DNA of 7,082 nt, from positions 6,956 through 14,037 of the forward strand of contig JANRBC010000120.1 of the NCBI GenBank assembly GCA_030727685.1, read 5' to 3'. Positions 1 through 5,741 of the stretch are shown here, in pieces (position 1 is the stretch's first letter; every line of letters begins with the position of its first letter). The stretch is from Ilumatobacteraceae bacterium. GTDB taxonomy: Bacteria > Actinomycetota > Acidimicrobiia > Acidimicrobiales > Ilumatobacteraceae. A program made the position numbers and the translations under genes. Under the pieces are notes generated by a model. It was given only the letters and a program-made list of their open reading frames with translations, ran no database searches and was not told the DNA's origin.

Positions 1-141
1 ACCCGCTTTTGCAATCGCGTCAAACATTGCTGGGTCAAGCGCGTTGCGCTTGTCGGCGCGATCAAGTCGTACGTCAGCAATGCCATCGCTAATCGTCACC
101 GTTACTCTGTCGTTGTAGTTTTTGGCCTCAGTTGACGACAT
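1..141 (-). CDS. Enoyl-CoA hydratase/isomerase (crotonase family), N-terminal fragment
   Basis: This is the 5' end of a minus-strand gene that runs off the left edge; 47 codons are visible with no stop. The translation begins MSSTEAKNYNDRVTVTISDG and continues through IADVRLDRADKRNALDPAMFDAIAKAG. A short beta-strand stretch followed by 'V.LDRADKRNAL' is the standard crotonase N-terminus (typically 'a.itLnRPe.rNAl'), in which the alanine-asparagine region leads into the first oxyanion-hole loop. Crotonases hydrate, isomerise or cleave acyl-CoA thioesters, mostly in fatty-acid or amino-acid breakdown in the cytoplasm. The ATG at 139-141 is chosen because GGAG lies 5 bases upstream on the minus strand. 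The gene diverges from the nitroreductase. The catalytic glutamates and second oxyanion loop lie outside the window, so the reaction cannot be named. The family call is firm; the subfamily is open. Confidence 0.85.
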   Translation of the reverse strand, partial: MSSTEAKNYNDRVTVTISDGIADVRLDRADKRNALDPAMFDAIAKAG

Positions 142-214
142 TTTGACTCCGATCGTTCGAAATTTAGTCCCACCAAGTCTCGCATGGCTTCGGGCTCGTG
201 GCACACTTGAAGCC
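142..214. other. Divergent intergenic region between crotonase and nitroreductase genes
   Basis: These 73 bases must hold the promoters of two divergent genes. On the minus strand TAAATT (complement of 161-166) matches four of six -10 bases, but no convincing -35 box lies 16-18 bases upstream. On the plus strand TTGACT at 143-148 resembles a -35 box, but no good -10 box follows at normal spacing. No clear dyad or operator was seen. The promoter boxes are therefore left unassigned. Confidence 0.35.
147..150 (-). promoter_or_regulatory. Shine-Dalgarno site of the crotonase gene
   Basis: On the minus strand GGAG is followed by 5 bases and the ATG at 141-139. It fixes the start of the left-edge crotonase. 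It is one of only two clear Shine-Dalgarno sites in the window, the other being that of citrate synthase. Confidence 0.6.
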
Positions 215-862
215 ATGAAACTTAACCTGACCAATGATGAACTTCTTTCAACCACCCGCAGTGTGCGCAAGCGTCTTGACTTTGACCGCCCCGTCGAACG
301 CGCAGTCGTCGAAGAATGCCTCAACTTGGCGTTGCAAGCGCCAACTGGCAGCAACAGCCAAGGATGGCACTGGATCGTTGTTGAAGATGCCGCCAAGCGC
401 AAAGCGCTCTCCGACATTTACAAAGAAAATTTCAAACTCTATGCCAGCCTTCCTGGTCGAAAATATGCTGACGGTGATCAACGCATCGCGCAAATGCCAA
501 AAGTTCGTGACTCGGCGATGTTTCTCGCCGACGAGATGCATCGCGCGCCAATGTTGATGATCCCATGCATCGAAGGCCGCCTCGAAAATGTCGATGTCGC
601 AACTGGCGCTGGCGGCTGGGGATCGCTTTTGCCAGCAGTCTGGAGTTTCATGTTGGCTCTGCGCAGCCGCGGCATGGGTTCTGCGTGGACAACAATTCAC
701 CTAATTCTTGAGGGCGAAAAAAAAGCCGCAGAGATTCTTGGCGTTCCATACGACAAAATCACGCAAGGCGGATTGTTTCCGATTGCCTACACAGTGGGCA
801 CCGACTTTAAGCCCGCCAAACGATTGCCGCTCGAAAAAGTTCTGCACTGGGACAAGTGGTAA
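215..862 (+). CDS. Nitroreductase family protein (FMN-dependent oxidoreductase)
   Basis: The 215-residue protein has the size of a single-domain FMN nitroreductase. These enzymes form cytoplasmic homodimers and use NAD(P)H to reduce nitro compounds, quinones or similar acceptors; the natural substrate here is unknown. Residues 13-21 (TTRSVRKRL) form the basic N-terminal FMN-phosphate motif. Residues 42-53 (APTGSNSQGWHW) are the flavin-contact loop. The later GAGGWGSLLPAVWSFMLALRSRGMGSAWTT segment is the dimer/FMN helix region and the protein ends in a typical HWDKW tail. The frame stays open back to a TTG at 122, but that start would overlap the divergent crotonase. The ATG at 215 fits the family N-terminus (MKLNLTNDELL). 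No good Shine-Dalgarno sequence precedes it, so the mRNA may be leaderless. Aconitase starts 33 bases after the stop and could be cotranscribed. Confidence 0.9.
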   Translation: MKLNLTNDELLSTTRSVRKRLDFDRPVERAVVEECLNLALQAPTGSNSQGWHWIVVEDAAKRKALSDIYKENFKLYASLPGRKYADGDQRIAQMPKVRDSAMFLADEMHRAPMLMIPCIEGRLENVDVATGAGGWGSLLPAVWSFMLALRSRGMGSAWTTIHLILEGEKKAAEILGVPYDKITQGGLFPIAYTVGTDFKPAKRLPLEKVLHWDKW

Positions 863-895
863 TAAACTGTTCTCCCCGACAGAAATGAAACGAGT

Positions 896-3178
896 ATGAC
901 TACGAATTCAAGTGCCGCCAGTGCGGGCACACCAATCGATCTTGCAAACGGCGTTTACGCCAAACTGCCAAAGAATGTTGCGCTCGGTCGCAAGCGCCTT
1001 GGCCGACCTTTAACTCTCACCGAAAAGATCTTGATCAACCATCTCACGAGTCCCACAAAACAAGAGCTCGAACGTTCAAGAAGTTACGCCGACTTCGCAC
1101 CAGACCGAGTTGCAATGCAAGACGCAACCGCGCAGATGGCGTTGCTGCAATTCATGACTGCTGGTTTGCCGACAACTGCAGTGCCATCAACTGTGCACTG
1201 CGATCACTTGATCTTGGCGAAATCTGGCGCACGCATCGACATGGGCGTGGCGATCGACACAAATAAAGAGGTCTACGATTTCTTGCGTTCGGTTTCTGCA
1301 AAATACGGCATCGGTTTCTGGGGCCCAGGCAGCGGCATCATTCACCAAGTTGTGCTCGAGCACTACGCGTTTCCTGGCGGCATGATGATCGGCACCGACA
1401 GTCACACGCCAAATGCCGGTGGTCTTGGCATGATCGCGATCGGCGTTGGTGGCGCGGACGCAGTAGATGTGATGACAGGTTTTCCGTTTAACGTTCGCTG
1501 GCCAAAAGTTATTGGCGTCAAACTGACGGGCCAACTTTCAGGATGGTCAAGCCCCAAAGATGTGATTCTCGAAGTTGCGCGAGTTCTCACCGTCGAAGGT
1601 GGCACGGGTGCCGTAATCGAATATTTCGGCGATGGCGCTGACACAATTTCGGCGACGGGCAAAGCAACAATTTGCAATATGGGTGCCGAAATCGGCGCCA
1701 CTTGTTCAGTGTTCGGTTATGACCAACACATGTCTGATTACCTCAAGGCCACAGGTCGCAGCGAAATTGCTGCAGCCGCCGACAAAGTTTCTGAACACTT
1801 GCGACCAGATGACGGTGCGCTTTACGACCAAATAATTGAGATCGATCTCTCGGCATTAAAGCCGTTAATCAATGGTCCGCACACGCCCGACCTCGCCCAC
1901 CGCGTAGGTGCAGGTGTCGCCAAGGCAGCCGCCGAAAACGAATGGCCACTCGAAATCTCGTCTGCGCTGATTGGCAGTTGCACCAACAGCTCTTATGAAG
2001 ACATCACACGTGCCGCTTCGGTTGCGCGTTTTGCGGCATCAAAAGGTTTGAAAGCCAAAACAGAATTACTGATTACACCTGGCTCTGAACAAATTCGCGC
2101 CACAATCGAACGCGACGGTCTGCTTGCTGATCTCGAAGCAATCGGTGCAACCGTGCTGGCAAATGCATGCGGCCCATGCATCGGCCAGTGGGAGCGCTCA
2201 AAAGACATCACCGACAAAACAAATACGATCGTCAGTTCGTTCAACCGCAACTTTCCAAAACGCAATGATGGTTCAGCAAACACTCTGAGTTTCGTCACAA
2301 GCCCCGACACAGTCATCGCGCTCGCTCTTGCGGGTCGTCTTGATTTTGATCCAATTACTGACACGCTCACCGCACCAGACGGTTCGCAAGTTTCACTTGC
2401 TGCACCGCTTGGCGAAGTCTTGCCAAAAAATGGCTACGACGCTGGTGCCGACACATTCGTCGCCCCGCCTGCCAATGGGTCAGACATCGAAGTAGTTGTT
2501 GATCCAAATAGCGATCGACTGCAATTACTCGAGCCATTCGAAAAGTGGGATGGCAACGATTTCATTTTCATGCCAATTTTGATGAAAGCCAAAGGCAAGT
2601 GCACCACCGATCATATTTCGGCGGCCGGTAAGTGGCTTAAGTTCCGCGGTCACCTCGAAAACATTTCGGGCAATTTGTTTGCTGGCGCAGTCAACGCGTT
2701 CACAGGTGCGGTCGGCGAAGGTCTCGACCGATCTGACTATCAAGTTCGCCCGTATCCAGAGATCGCCAAGAACTACAAAAAGATGCAACTGCAGTGGTGT
2801 GCAATCGGTGATCAAAACTACGGTGAAGGTTCTTCGCGAGAACACGCCGCAATGGAGCCGCGCTATCGCGGCGCCTGCGTAATTTTCGCTCGATCATTCG
2901 CACGCATTCACGAAACCAACCTCAAGAAGCAAGGCATCGTGCCACTAACTTTTGTCAACCCCGATGATTACGACAAGATCGACGAAAAAGACACGATCAG
3001 TGTTCGTGGCATGCCACCAGAGCCCGACAAACCAGTGCGATGCATCATTCACAAAAAAGGTGAAATCGAAATCGAATTCTTCGCCAACCACACTTTCTCG
3101 CCAGAGCAAGTGAAATGGTTCAAAGCCGGCAGCGCACTCAACGTCGTGCGCGAAAAAGTCAAACGCTCCAAAAAATAG
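896..3178 (+). CDS. acn: Aconitate hydratase, mitochondrial type
   Basis: This 760-residue enzyme interconverts citrate and isocitrate through cis-aconitate, the second TCA step, in the cytoplasm. The three [4Fe-4S] ligands are visible: Cys362 in IGSCTNSS, and Cys425 and Cys428 in NACGPCIGQW. Their spacing of 63 and 3 residues equals that of pig mitochondrial aconitase (Cys358, 421, 424). Active-site DSH is at 168-170, and GEGSSREH at 643-650 carries the catalytic Ser646 and substrate-binding Arg648. The swivel domain with KGKCTTDHISAAGKW is complete. Length and domain order match the mitochondrial (ACO2-like) branch rather than the roughly 900-residue AcnA/IRP branch common in actinobacteria or the AcnB branch. 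The ATG at 896 starts a short polar leader before the conserved region; no strong Shine-Dalgarno sequence precedes it, so the exact start is less certain than the identity. A GC-rich hairpin 15 bases after the stop probably ends its mRNA. Confidence 0.97.
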   Translation: MTTNSSAASAGTPIDLANGVYAKLPKNVALGRKRLGRPLTLTEKILINHLTSPTKQELERSRSYADFAPDRVAMQDATAQMALLQFMTAGLPTTAVPSTVHCDHLILAKSGARIDMGVAIDTNKEVYDFLRSVSAKYGIGFWGPGSGIIHQVVLEHYAFPGGMMIGTDSHTPNAGGLGMIAIGVGGADAVDVMTGFPFNVRWPKVIGVKLTGQLSGWSSPKDVILEVARVLTVEGGTGAVIEYFGDGADTISATGKATICNMGAEIGATCSVFGYDQHMSDYLKATGRSEIAAAADKVSEHLRPDDGALYDQIIEIDLSALKPLINGPHTPDLAHRVGAGVAKAAAENEWPLEISSALIGSCTNSSYEDITRAASVARFAASKGLKAKTELLITPGSEQIRATIERDGLLADLEAIGATVLANACGPCIGQWERSKDITDKTNTIVSSFNRNFPKRNDGSANTLSFVTSPDTVIALALAGRLDFDPITDTLTAPDGSQVSLAAPLGEVLPKNGYDAGADTFVAPPANGSDIEVVVDPNSDRLQLLEPFEKWDGNDFIFMPILMKAKGKCTTDHISAAGKWLKFRGHLENISGNLFAGAVNAFTGAVGEGLDRSDYQVRPYPEIAKNYKKMQLQWCAIGDQNYGEGSSREHAAMEPRYRGACVIFARSFARIHETNLKKQGIVPLTFVNPDDYDKIDEKDTISVRGMPPEPDKPVRCIIHKKGEIEIEFFANHTFSPEQVKWFKAGSALNVVREKVKRSKK

Positions 3179-3193
3179 TCGCCCAAATGGGAA

Positions 3194-3216
3194 AGGCCCC
3201 GCGCTTGGCGGGGCCT
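3194..3216. terminator. Strong GC-rich hairpin, probable terminator used from both sides
   Basis: A perfect 9-bp stem (3194-3202 with 3208-3216, arms AGGCCCCGC and GCGGGGCCT) closes a 5-base loop. On the minus strand the stem is followed by TTCCCATTT, a weak T-rich tail, so it looks like the intrinsic terminator of the small RNA at 3191-3296. On the plus strand there is no T run, but the hairpin lies 15 bases after the aconitase stop, where a terminator is expected; T-poor terminators are common in actinobacteria. The two transcripts converge here and probably share it. Confidence 0.8.
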
Positions 3217-3228
3217 CTCAACCTGTAA

Positions 3229-3289
3229 CTAAAGCACCTGGGGGAGGCGCTTTAGCCGTTCTAGATAAGCCTTGGGGGAGGTCTTATCT
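3229..3289 (-). repeat. Tandem hairpin pair with identical loop core and covarying stems
   Basis: Two 27-base units (3229-3255 and 3263-3289) repeat with a 34-base period and a 7-base linker. Each has 7-base inverted arms around exactly 13 bases. The central segments match at 10 of 13 positions, including the whole TGGGGGAGG core (plus-strand sense), while the arms differ at five of seven pairs and stay fully complementary in both. Conserved loop plus compensated stems is the mark of a structured RNA rather than a simple duplication. Confidence 0.85.
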
Positions 3290-3301
3290 GTTATGTCTCT
3301 A

Positions 3302-3331
3302 ATTATGCCCCATCACCCACCTATATGTAAA
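3302..3331 (-). promoter_or_regulatory. Promoter of the 6C-like RNA
   Basis: On the minus strand TTTACA (complement of 3326-3331, five of six consensus bases) and CATAAT (complement of 3302-3307, five of six) are separated by 18 bases. This is the best sigma-70/SigA-type promoter in the window. The predicted start is an A at about 3296 or 3294, a few bases before the first hairpin stem. It points away from lysR, making a divergent pair. Confidence 0.7.
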
Positions 3332-3341
3332 GGCGAACGGC

Positions 3342-3358
3342 ATGATAGCCCCTATCAT
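3342..3358. promoter_or_regulatory. Perfect dyad, likely operator between lysR and the small RNA
   Basis: ATGATAG and CTATCAT form a perfect 7-bp inverted repeat around CCC, ending 8 bases before the lysR start codon. The right arm contains the likely lysR -10 box, and the centre lies about 54 bases upstream of the predicted small-RNA start. LysR-type regulators commonly bind dyads between their own gene and a divergent target, so this is a candidate LysR operator. It does not contain the classical T-N11-A box. A similar half-site, CTATATG at 3321-3327, lies 31 bases from the right arm and overlaps the small-RNA -35 box. The dyad followed by TTTTT could instead be an RNA hairpin if a transcript enters from upstream. 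Confidence 0.5.
3353..3358 (+). promoter_or_regulatory. Possible -10 box of a leaderless lysR mRNA
   Basis: TATCAT matches five of six -10 bases. It lies 8 bases before the ATG at 3367, so transcription would start at or within two bases of the start codon. That agrees with the lack of a Shine-Dalgarno site. No clear -35 box is present 16-18 bases upstream, which would fit a weak promoter. The box lies inside the right arm of the dyad, so a bound protein would block it. Confidence 0.4.
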
Positions 3359-3366
3359 TTTTAGAG

Positions 3367-4305
3367 ATGGAACTCCGCCAGCTAGAAGTGCTTATTTCGA
3401 TAGCCGACCACGGGTCGTTCTCTGGCGCCGCCCGGGCGTTATCCACCGTGCAAAGCAACGTCTCAGCCCATATTTCGCGTCTCGAAAAAGAACTCACTAC
3501 ATCATTGGTCGATCGCTCGTCGGGTCGCCTCACCGAAGACGGTGAACTCGTCGTCGAACGCGCGCGCCGTGTGCTCAACCAGATTCAAGACATCGCCGCC
3601 GATGTGCACTCAAAAGATTCAGAGGTCGAGGGCGAAACACTTTTGGGTTGCATCGGCACGACAGGTCGCTGGCTGATGCCAAAGTTCTTGCCGCAACTCG
3701 CCTCGCAGTTTCCAAAAATTCGAGTCACCATCGCCGAAGGCAGCACGCTCAATTTGATTCCGCGCCTTTTAAATGGATCACTCGATGCAGCAATTTTGCA
3801 CCTTCCAATTGAAGACGACAATTTGCTTTCAACGCCGCTCTTCGCCGAAGACTTAGTGCTGCTTGTGCACGCAAATCACGAATGGTCAAAACTGCAAAAG
3901 ATCACGATCAAAGAACTTTCTTCGCGGCCATTGTTGTTGCCGCCAAAAAATAATTCGCTGCGCAAAATTCTTGACCGTGCAGCGGGTTCGCAACGACTCG
4001 TGCTAACACCACAAGCAGAAATCGACGGCGTACGAATGCTGACATCGCTGGCGTTCGAAGGTTTCGGTGCCGCAGTCGTGCCTGCAACCGCCGCACCAGG
4101 CTGGATCAAAGGCGAATTTAAGCGAGTCGAAATACCTGAACTGCCACGGCGAGTTGTCGGTCTCGTTCAACGTGCTCGCCCACTGCCAAGCAAGTCGACA
4201 ACTGCTATCTCAACTCTCATTCGCGAAGTTGTAACTAAATATGGCGGTAAGCAGCCCGGCATTCACATCGGCAAAGAAGCATTCCCGCTGAATCGCAAGC
4301 CCTAA
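3367..4305 (+). CDS. LysR-type transcriptional regulator
   Basis: The 312-residue protein has the usual length and order of a LysR-type DNA-binding regulator. The N-terminal winged helix-turn-helix spans about residues 1-60, with MELRQLEVLISIADHGSFSGAARAL leading to the recognition helix region VQSNVSAHISRLEKEL (28-43). A linker helix (about 60-88) joins a periplasmic-binding-protein-like effector domain from about residue 91 (LLGCIGTTGRWLMPKFLPQL) to about 290. The last 20 residues are a polar tail. The start fits the family exactly, but no Shine-Dalgarno site precedes it. The gene is divergent from the 6C-like RNA and is followed after 14 bases by the carboxyltransferase gene, with which it may share an mRNA. 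Candidate targets are its own promoter, the small RNA and the downstream carboxyltransferase and citrate synthase genes. The effector cannot be told from sequence; a CoA ester or organic acid would fit the neighbours. Confidence 0.93.
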   Translation: MELRQLEVLISIADHGSFSGAARALSTVQSNVSAHISRLEKELTTSLVDRSSGRLTEDGELVVERARRVLNQIQDIAADVHSKDSEVEGETLLGCIGTTGRWLMPKFLPQLASQFPKIRVTIAEGSTLNLIPRLLNGSLDAAILHLPIEDDNLLSTPLFAEDLVLLVHANHEWSKLQKITIKELSSRPLLLPPKNNSLRKILDRAAGSQRLVLTPQAEIDGVRMLTSLAFEGFGAAVVPATAAPGWIKGEFKRVEIPELPRRVVGLVQRARPLPSKSTTAISTLIREVVTKYGGKQPGIHIGKEAFPLNRKP

Positions 4306-4319
4306 CTAGTCTTGATGCC

Positions 4320-5666
4320 GTGACGGTCCATCTTCAACGCGCGGTCAAAGGCGCTGCCGCCGCCGAAGTTCGCTGGCTCGAAAATATCTCGCGTCGTGTC
4401 GTCTGGGTTGACGTCGACGAAACCGTGCGACGTGGTGCACTCAGCGCCGATGCCTCTGGCGTTATCGCCCACGCCGCCGACACCGCTCGCGAAAAAGGCC
4501 TGCCGCTAATCATGACCCTCGGTAGTTCGGGCGCCGACATCGTCGAAGGTGTCGCCGCACTTCATGGTTGGGGGCTTGCGGCAAAAGCAATTGCCAAATG
4601 TTCGGGCTACGTACCAATCTTCACAGTGGTTACGGGCCCCGCTGTTTCAGGGCCAGCACTATTAATCGGTCTGAGCGACATCGTGATCATGACCAGTGAT
4701 GCATACGCATTCGTTACCGGCCCGACAATGGTCGCCGAGTTCACGGGTGTCGTGATTAGCAACGACGAACTCGGTGGATCAGATATCCACGCAAAACAAA
4801 GTGGCGTCGCTCACCTTGTCGTCGCCGATCGCCAAACCGCACTCGTCGAAGTCGAACATGTGCTCTCGTTTTTGCCCGACAATGTCAACGAAATTGCCGC
4901 AACCGTCGCAACATCAGATTCGGTCGATCGACTCACGCCTGAAGCTGGTGCGCTGATTCCCGAAAATCCAACTGGCGCATACGACGTCAAGGCAGTTATT
5001 CGGTCAATCGCTGATGATGGCTACTTGCTCGAGTTGCGTGAGCGTTGGGCCCCAAACATTGTTACTGGTCTAATCACGATCGGTGCGCAAAGTGTCGGTG
5101 TGGTCGCCAATCAGCCAATGAATTTGGCTGGCACTCTCGATATTCCGGCATCACAAAAGGCCGCGCGATTCGTTGCGTTTTGCGACGCGTTTAATATTCC
5201 AATCTTGACGCTCGTCGACACACCGGGTTTTTACCCAGGCAAAGATCTTGAATGGCGCGGCATGATTCGTCATGGCGCACAACTTGTCTTTGCATACGGT
5301 CGTGCCACTGTGCCGCGCATTTGCATGATCTTGCGCAAAAGTTACGGCGGTGCATACATCGTCATGGACTCAAAAGAAATGGGCAACGACATTTGCCTCG
5401 CATGGCCAACCGCCGAACTTGCGGTGATGGGCGCCGGCCAGGCGGCCGCGATCTTGCAACGCCGAGCAACTCCGCAAGAGCGTCAAGAATTTGAGCGTGA
5501 CTATGTCGAACGATTATTGAATCCGTATATTGCCGCCGAGCGTGGCTATATCGACAGCGTTATTGACCCTGCCGAAAGTCGCCGAGAGATCGCCGCTGCG
5601 CTCGCAATGCTCAGCGATAAGCGTGAAAAGTTGCAGCCTCGTAAACACGACAACACACCTCTATAA
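4320..5666 (+). CDS. Acyl-CoA carboxylase beta subunit (carboxyltransferase), short form
   Basis: The 448-residue protein is a biotin-dependent carboxyltransferase of the PccB/AccD type, which moves CO2 from carboxybiotin to an acyl-CoA. Two crotonase-like halves are visible. The C-terminal half is very typical: DTPGFYPG (300-307), MIRHGAQLVFAYGRATVP, RKSYGGAY (339-346) with the Gly344-Ala345 oxyanion hole, then MGNDICLAWPTAELAVMGA. The N-terminal half diverges: GSSGADIVEG (68-77) replaces the usual SGGARIQEG, and GPAVSGP (106-112) replaces GPCAGGA, so one glycine of the first oxyanion pair is serine. PccB proteins are usually above 500 residues; here the leading helical segment is missing. 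The GTG at 4320 is the only reasonable start. It lacks a Shine-Dalgarno site, but TAGTCT at 4307-4312 could be a -10 box for a leaderless GTG. No biotin carboxylase or biotin carrier gene is in the window. The substrate is unknown; a decarboxylase-complex carboxyltransferase is a less likely alternative. Confidence 0.88.
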   Translation: MTVHLQRAVKGAAAAEVRWLENISRRVVWVDVDETVRRGALSADASGVIAHAADTAREKGLPLIMTLGSSGADIVEGVAALHGWGLAAKAIAKCSGYVPIFTVVTGPAVSGPALLIGLSDIVIMTSDAYAFVTGPTMVAEFTGVVISNDELGGSDIHAKQSGVAHLVVADRQTALVEVEHVLSFLPDNVNEIAATVATSDSVDRLTPEAGALIPENPTGAYDVKAVIRSIADDGYLLELRERWAPNIVTGLITIGAQSVGVVANQPMNLAGTLDIPASQKAARFVAFCDAFNIPILTLVDTPGFYPGKDLEWRGMIRHGAQLVFAYGRATVPRICMILRKSYGGAYIVMDSKEMGNDICLAWPTAELAVMGAGQAAAILQRRATPQERQEFERDYVERLLNPYIAAERGYIDSVIDPAESRREIAAALAMLSDKREKLQPRKHDNTPL

Positions 5667-5741
5667 CAGTCTCAAAAACTGGTCGTGCGACTAGATTGAA
5701 TGCGGGACTGGAAGCTCCCACAACATATAAAGGACACCACA
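5667..5741 (+). other. Intergenic region before citrate synthase, weak promoter and hairpin signals
   Basis: These 75 bases separate the carboxyltransferase from citrate synthase. A small hairpin (5679-5684 with 5689-5694, CTGGTC/GACTAG, one G-T pair, 4-base loop) is too weak and lacks a T run, so it is not called a terminator. TAGATT at 5692-5697 matches four of six -10 bases, and would give a leader of about 38 bases, but no -35 box is evident. The citrate synthase gene may have its own promoter here or be read through. Confidence 0.3.
5729..5734 (+). promoter_or_regulatory. Shine-Dalgarno site of citrate synthase
   Basis: AAAGGA lies 7 bases before the ATG at 5742. It decides the start over the in-frame ATG at 5700, which would add 14 unconserved residues and has no ribosome-binding site. 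Its presence contrasts with lysR and the carboxyltransferase, which have none. Confidence 0.75.

Larger units (their letters stand above)
3191..3296 (-). ncRNA. 6C-like small RNA (two stem-loops with C-rich loops)
   Basis: Read on the minus strand, two hairpins (3289-3263, then 3255-3229) each show the apex CCTCCCCCA and are followed by a strong terminator hairpin. This is the layout of the actinobacterial 6C RNA family, defined by two stem-loops with cytosine-rich loops; the M. tuberculosis member is called B11. The second hairpin pairs as a continuous 11-bp stem (CTAAAGCGCCT with AGGTGCTTTAG, one G-U pair) around CCCCC. The first has a 7-bp stem (AGATAAG/CTTATCT), a bulge and CCT/AGG below the C-rich loop. 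The G-U pair becomes an A-C mismatch on the plus strand, which favours minus-strand transcription. A promoter upstream predicts a start at about 3294-3296 and an RNA of about 105 nt. Such loops could base-pair with G-rich mRNA sites, and CCTCC is complementary to a GGAGG ribosome-binding site. Loops here have five consecutive Cs (seven in CCTCCCCC). Ends are estimates; family assignment is from architecture, not a model search. Confidence 0.75.

Noticed and set aside
122..214. Extended nitroreductase start at TTG 122
   Set aside because: It adds 31 residues unlike the family and overlaps the divergent crotonase coding region; the ATG at 215 fits the family N-terminus.
248..700. Minus-strand open frame of 150 codons inside the nitroreductase gene
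   Set aside because: It is antisense to a clear conserved enzyme and its translation shows no recognisable domain.
1187..2903. Several minus-strand frames of 67-125 codons inside aconitase
   Set aside because: All lie opposite conserved aconitase codons and have low-complexity, unrecognisable products.
3342..3362. Dyad followed by TTTTT as an intrinsic terminator before lysR
   Set aside because: The stem is AT-rich with a 3-base loop, lies directly against the lysR start, and an operator or promoter role explains it better; left as an alternative only.
4568..4574. TTGGGGG in the carboxyltransferase gene, complementary to a small-RNA loop
   Set aside because: A 7-base match inside coding sequence, far from a start codon, is expected by chance in 7 kb.
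5700..5741. Upstream in-frame ATG at 5700 for citrate synthase
   Set aside because: It has no ribosome-binding site, and AAAGGA is placed correctly for the ATG at 5742, where the conserved protein begins.
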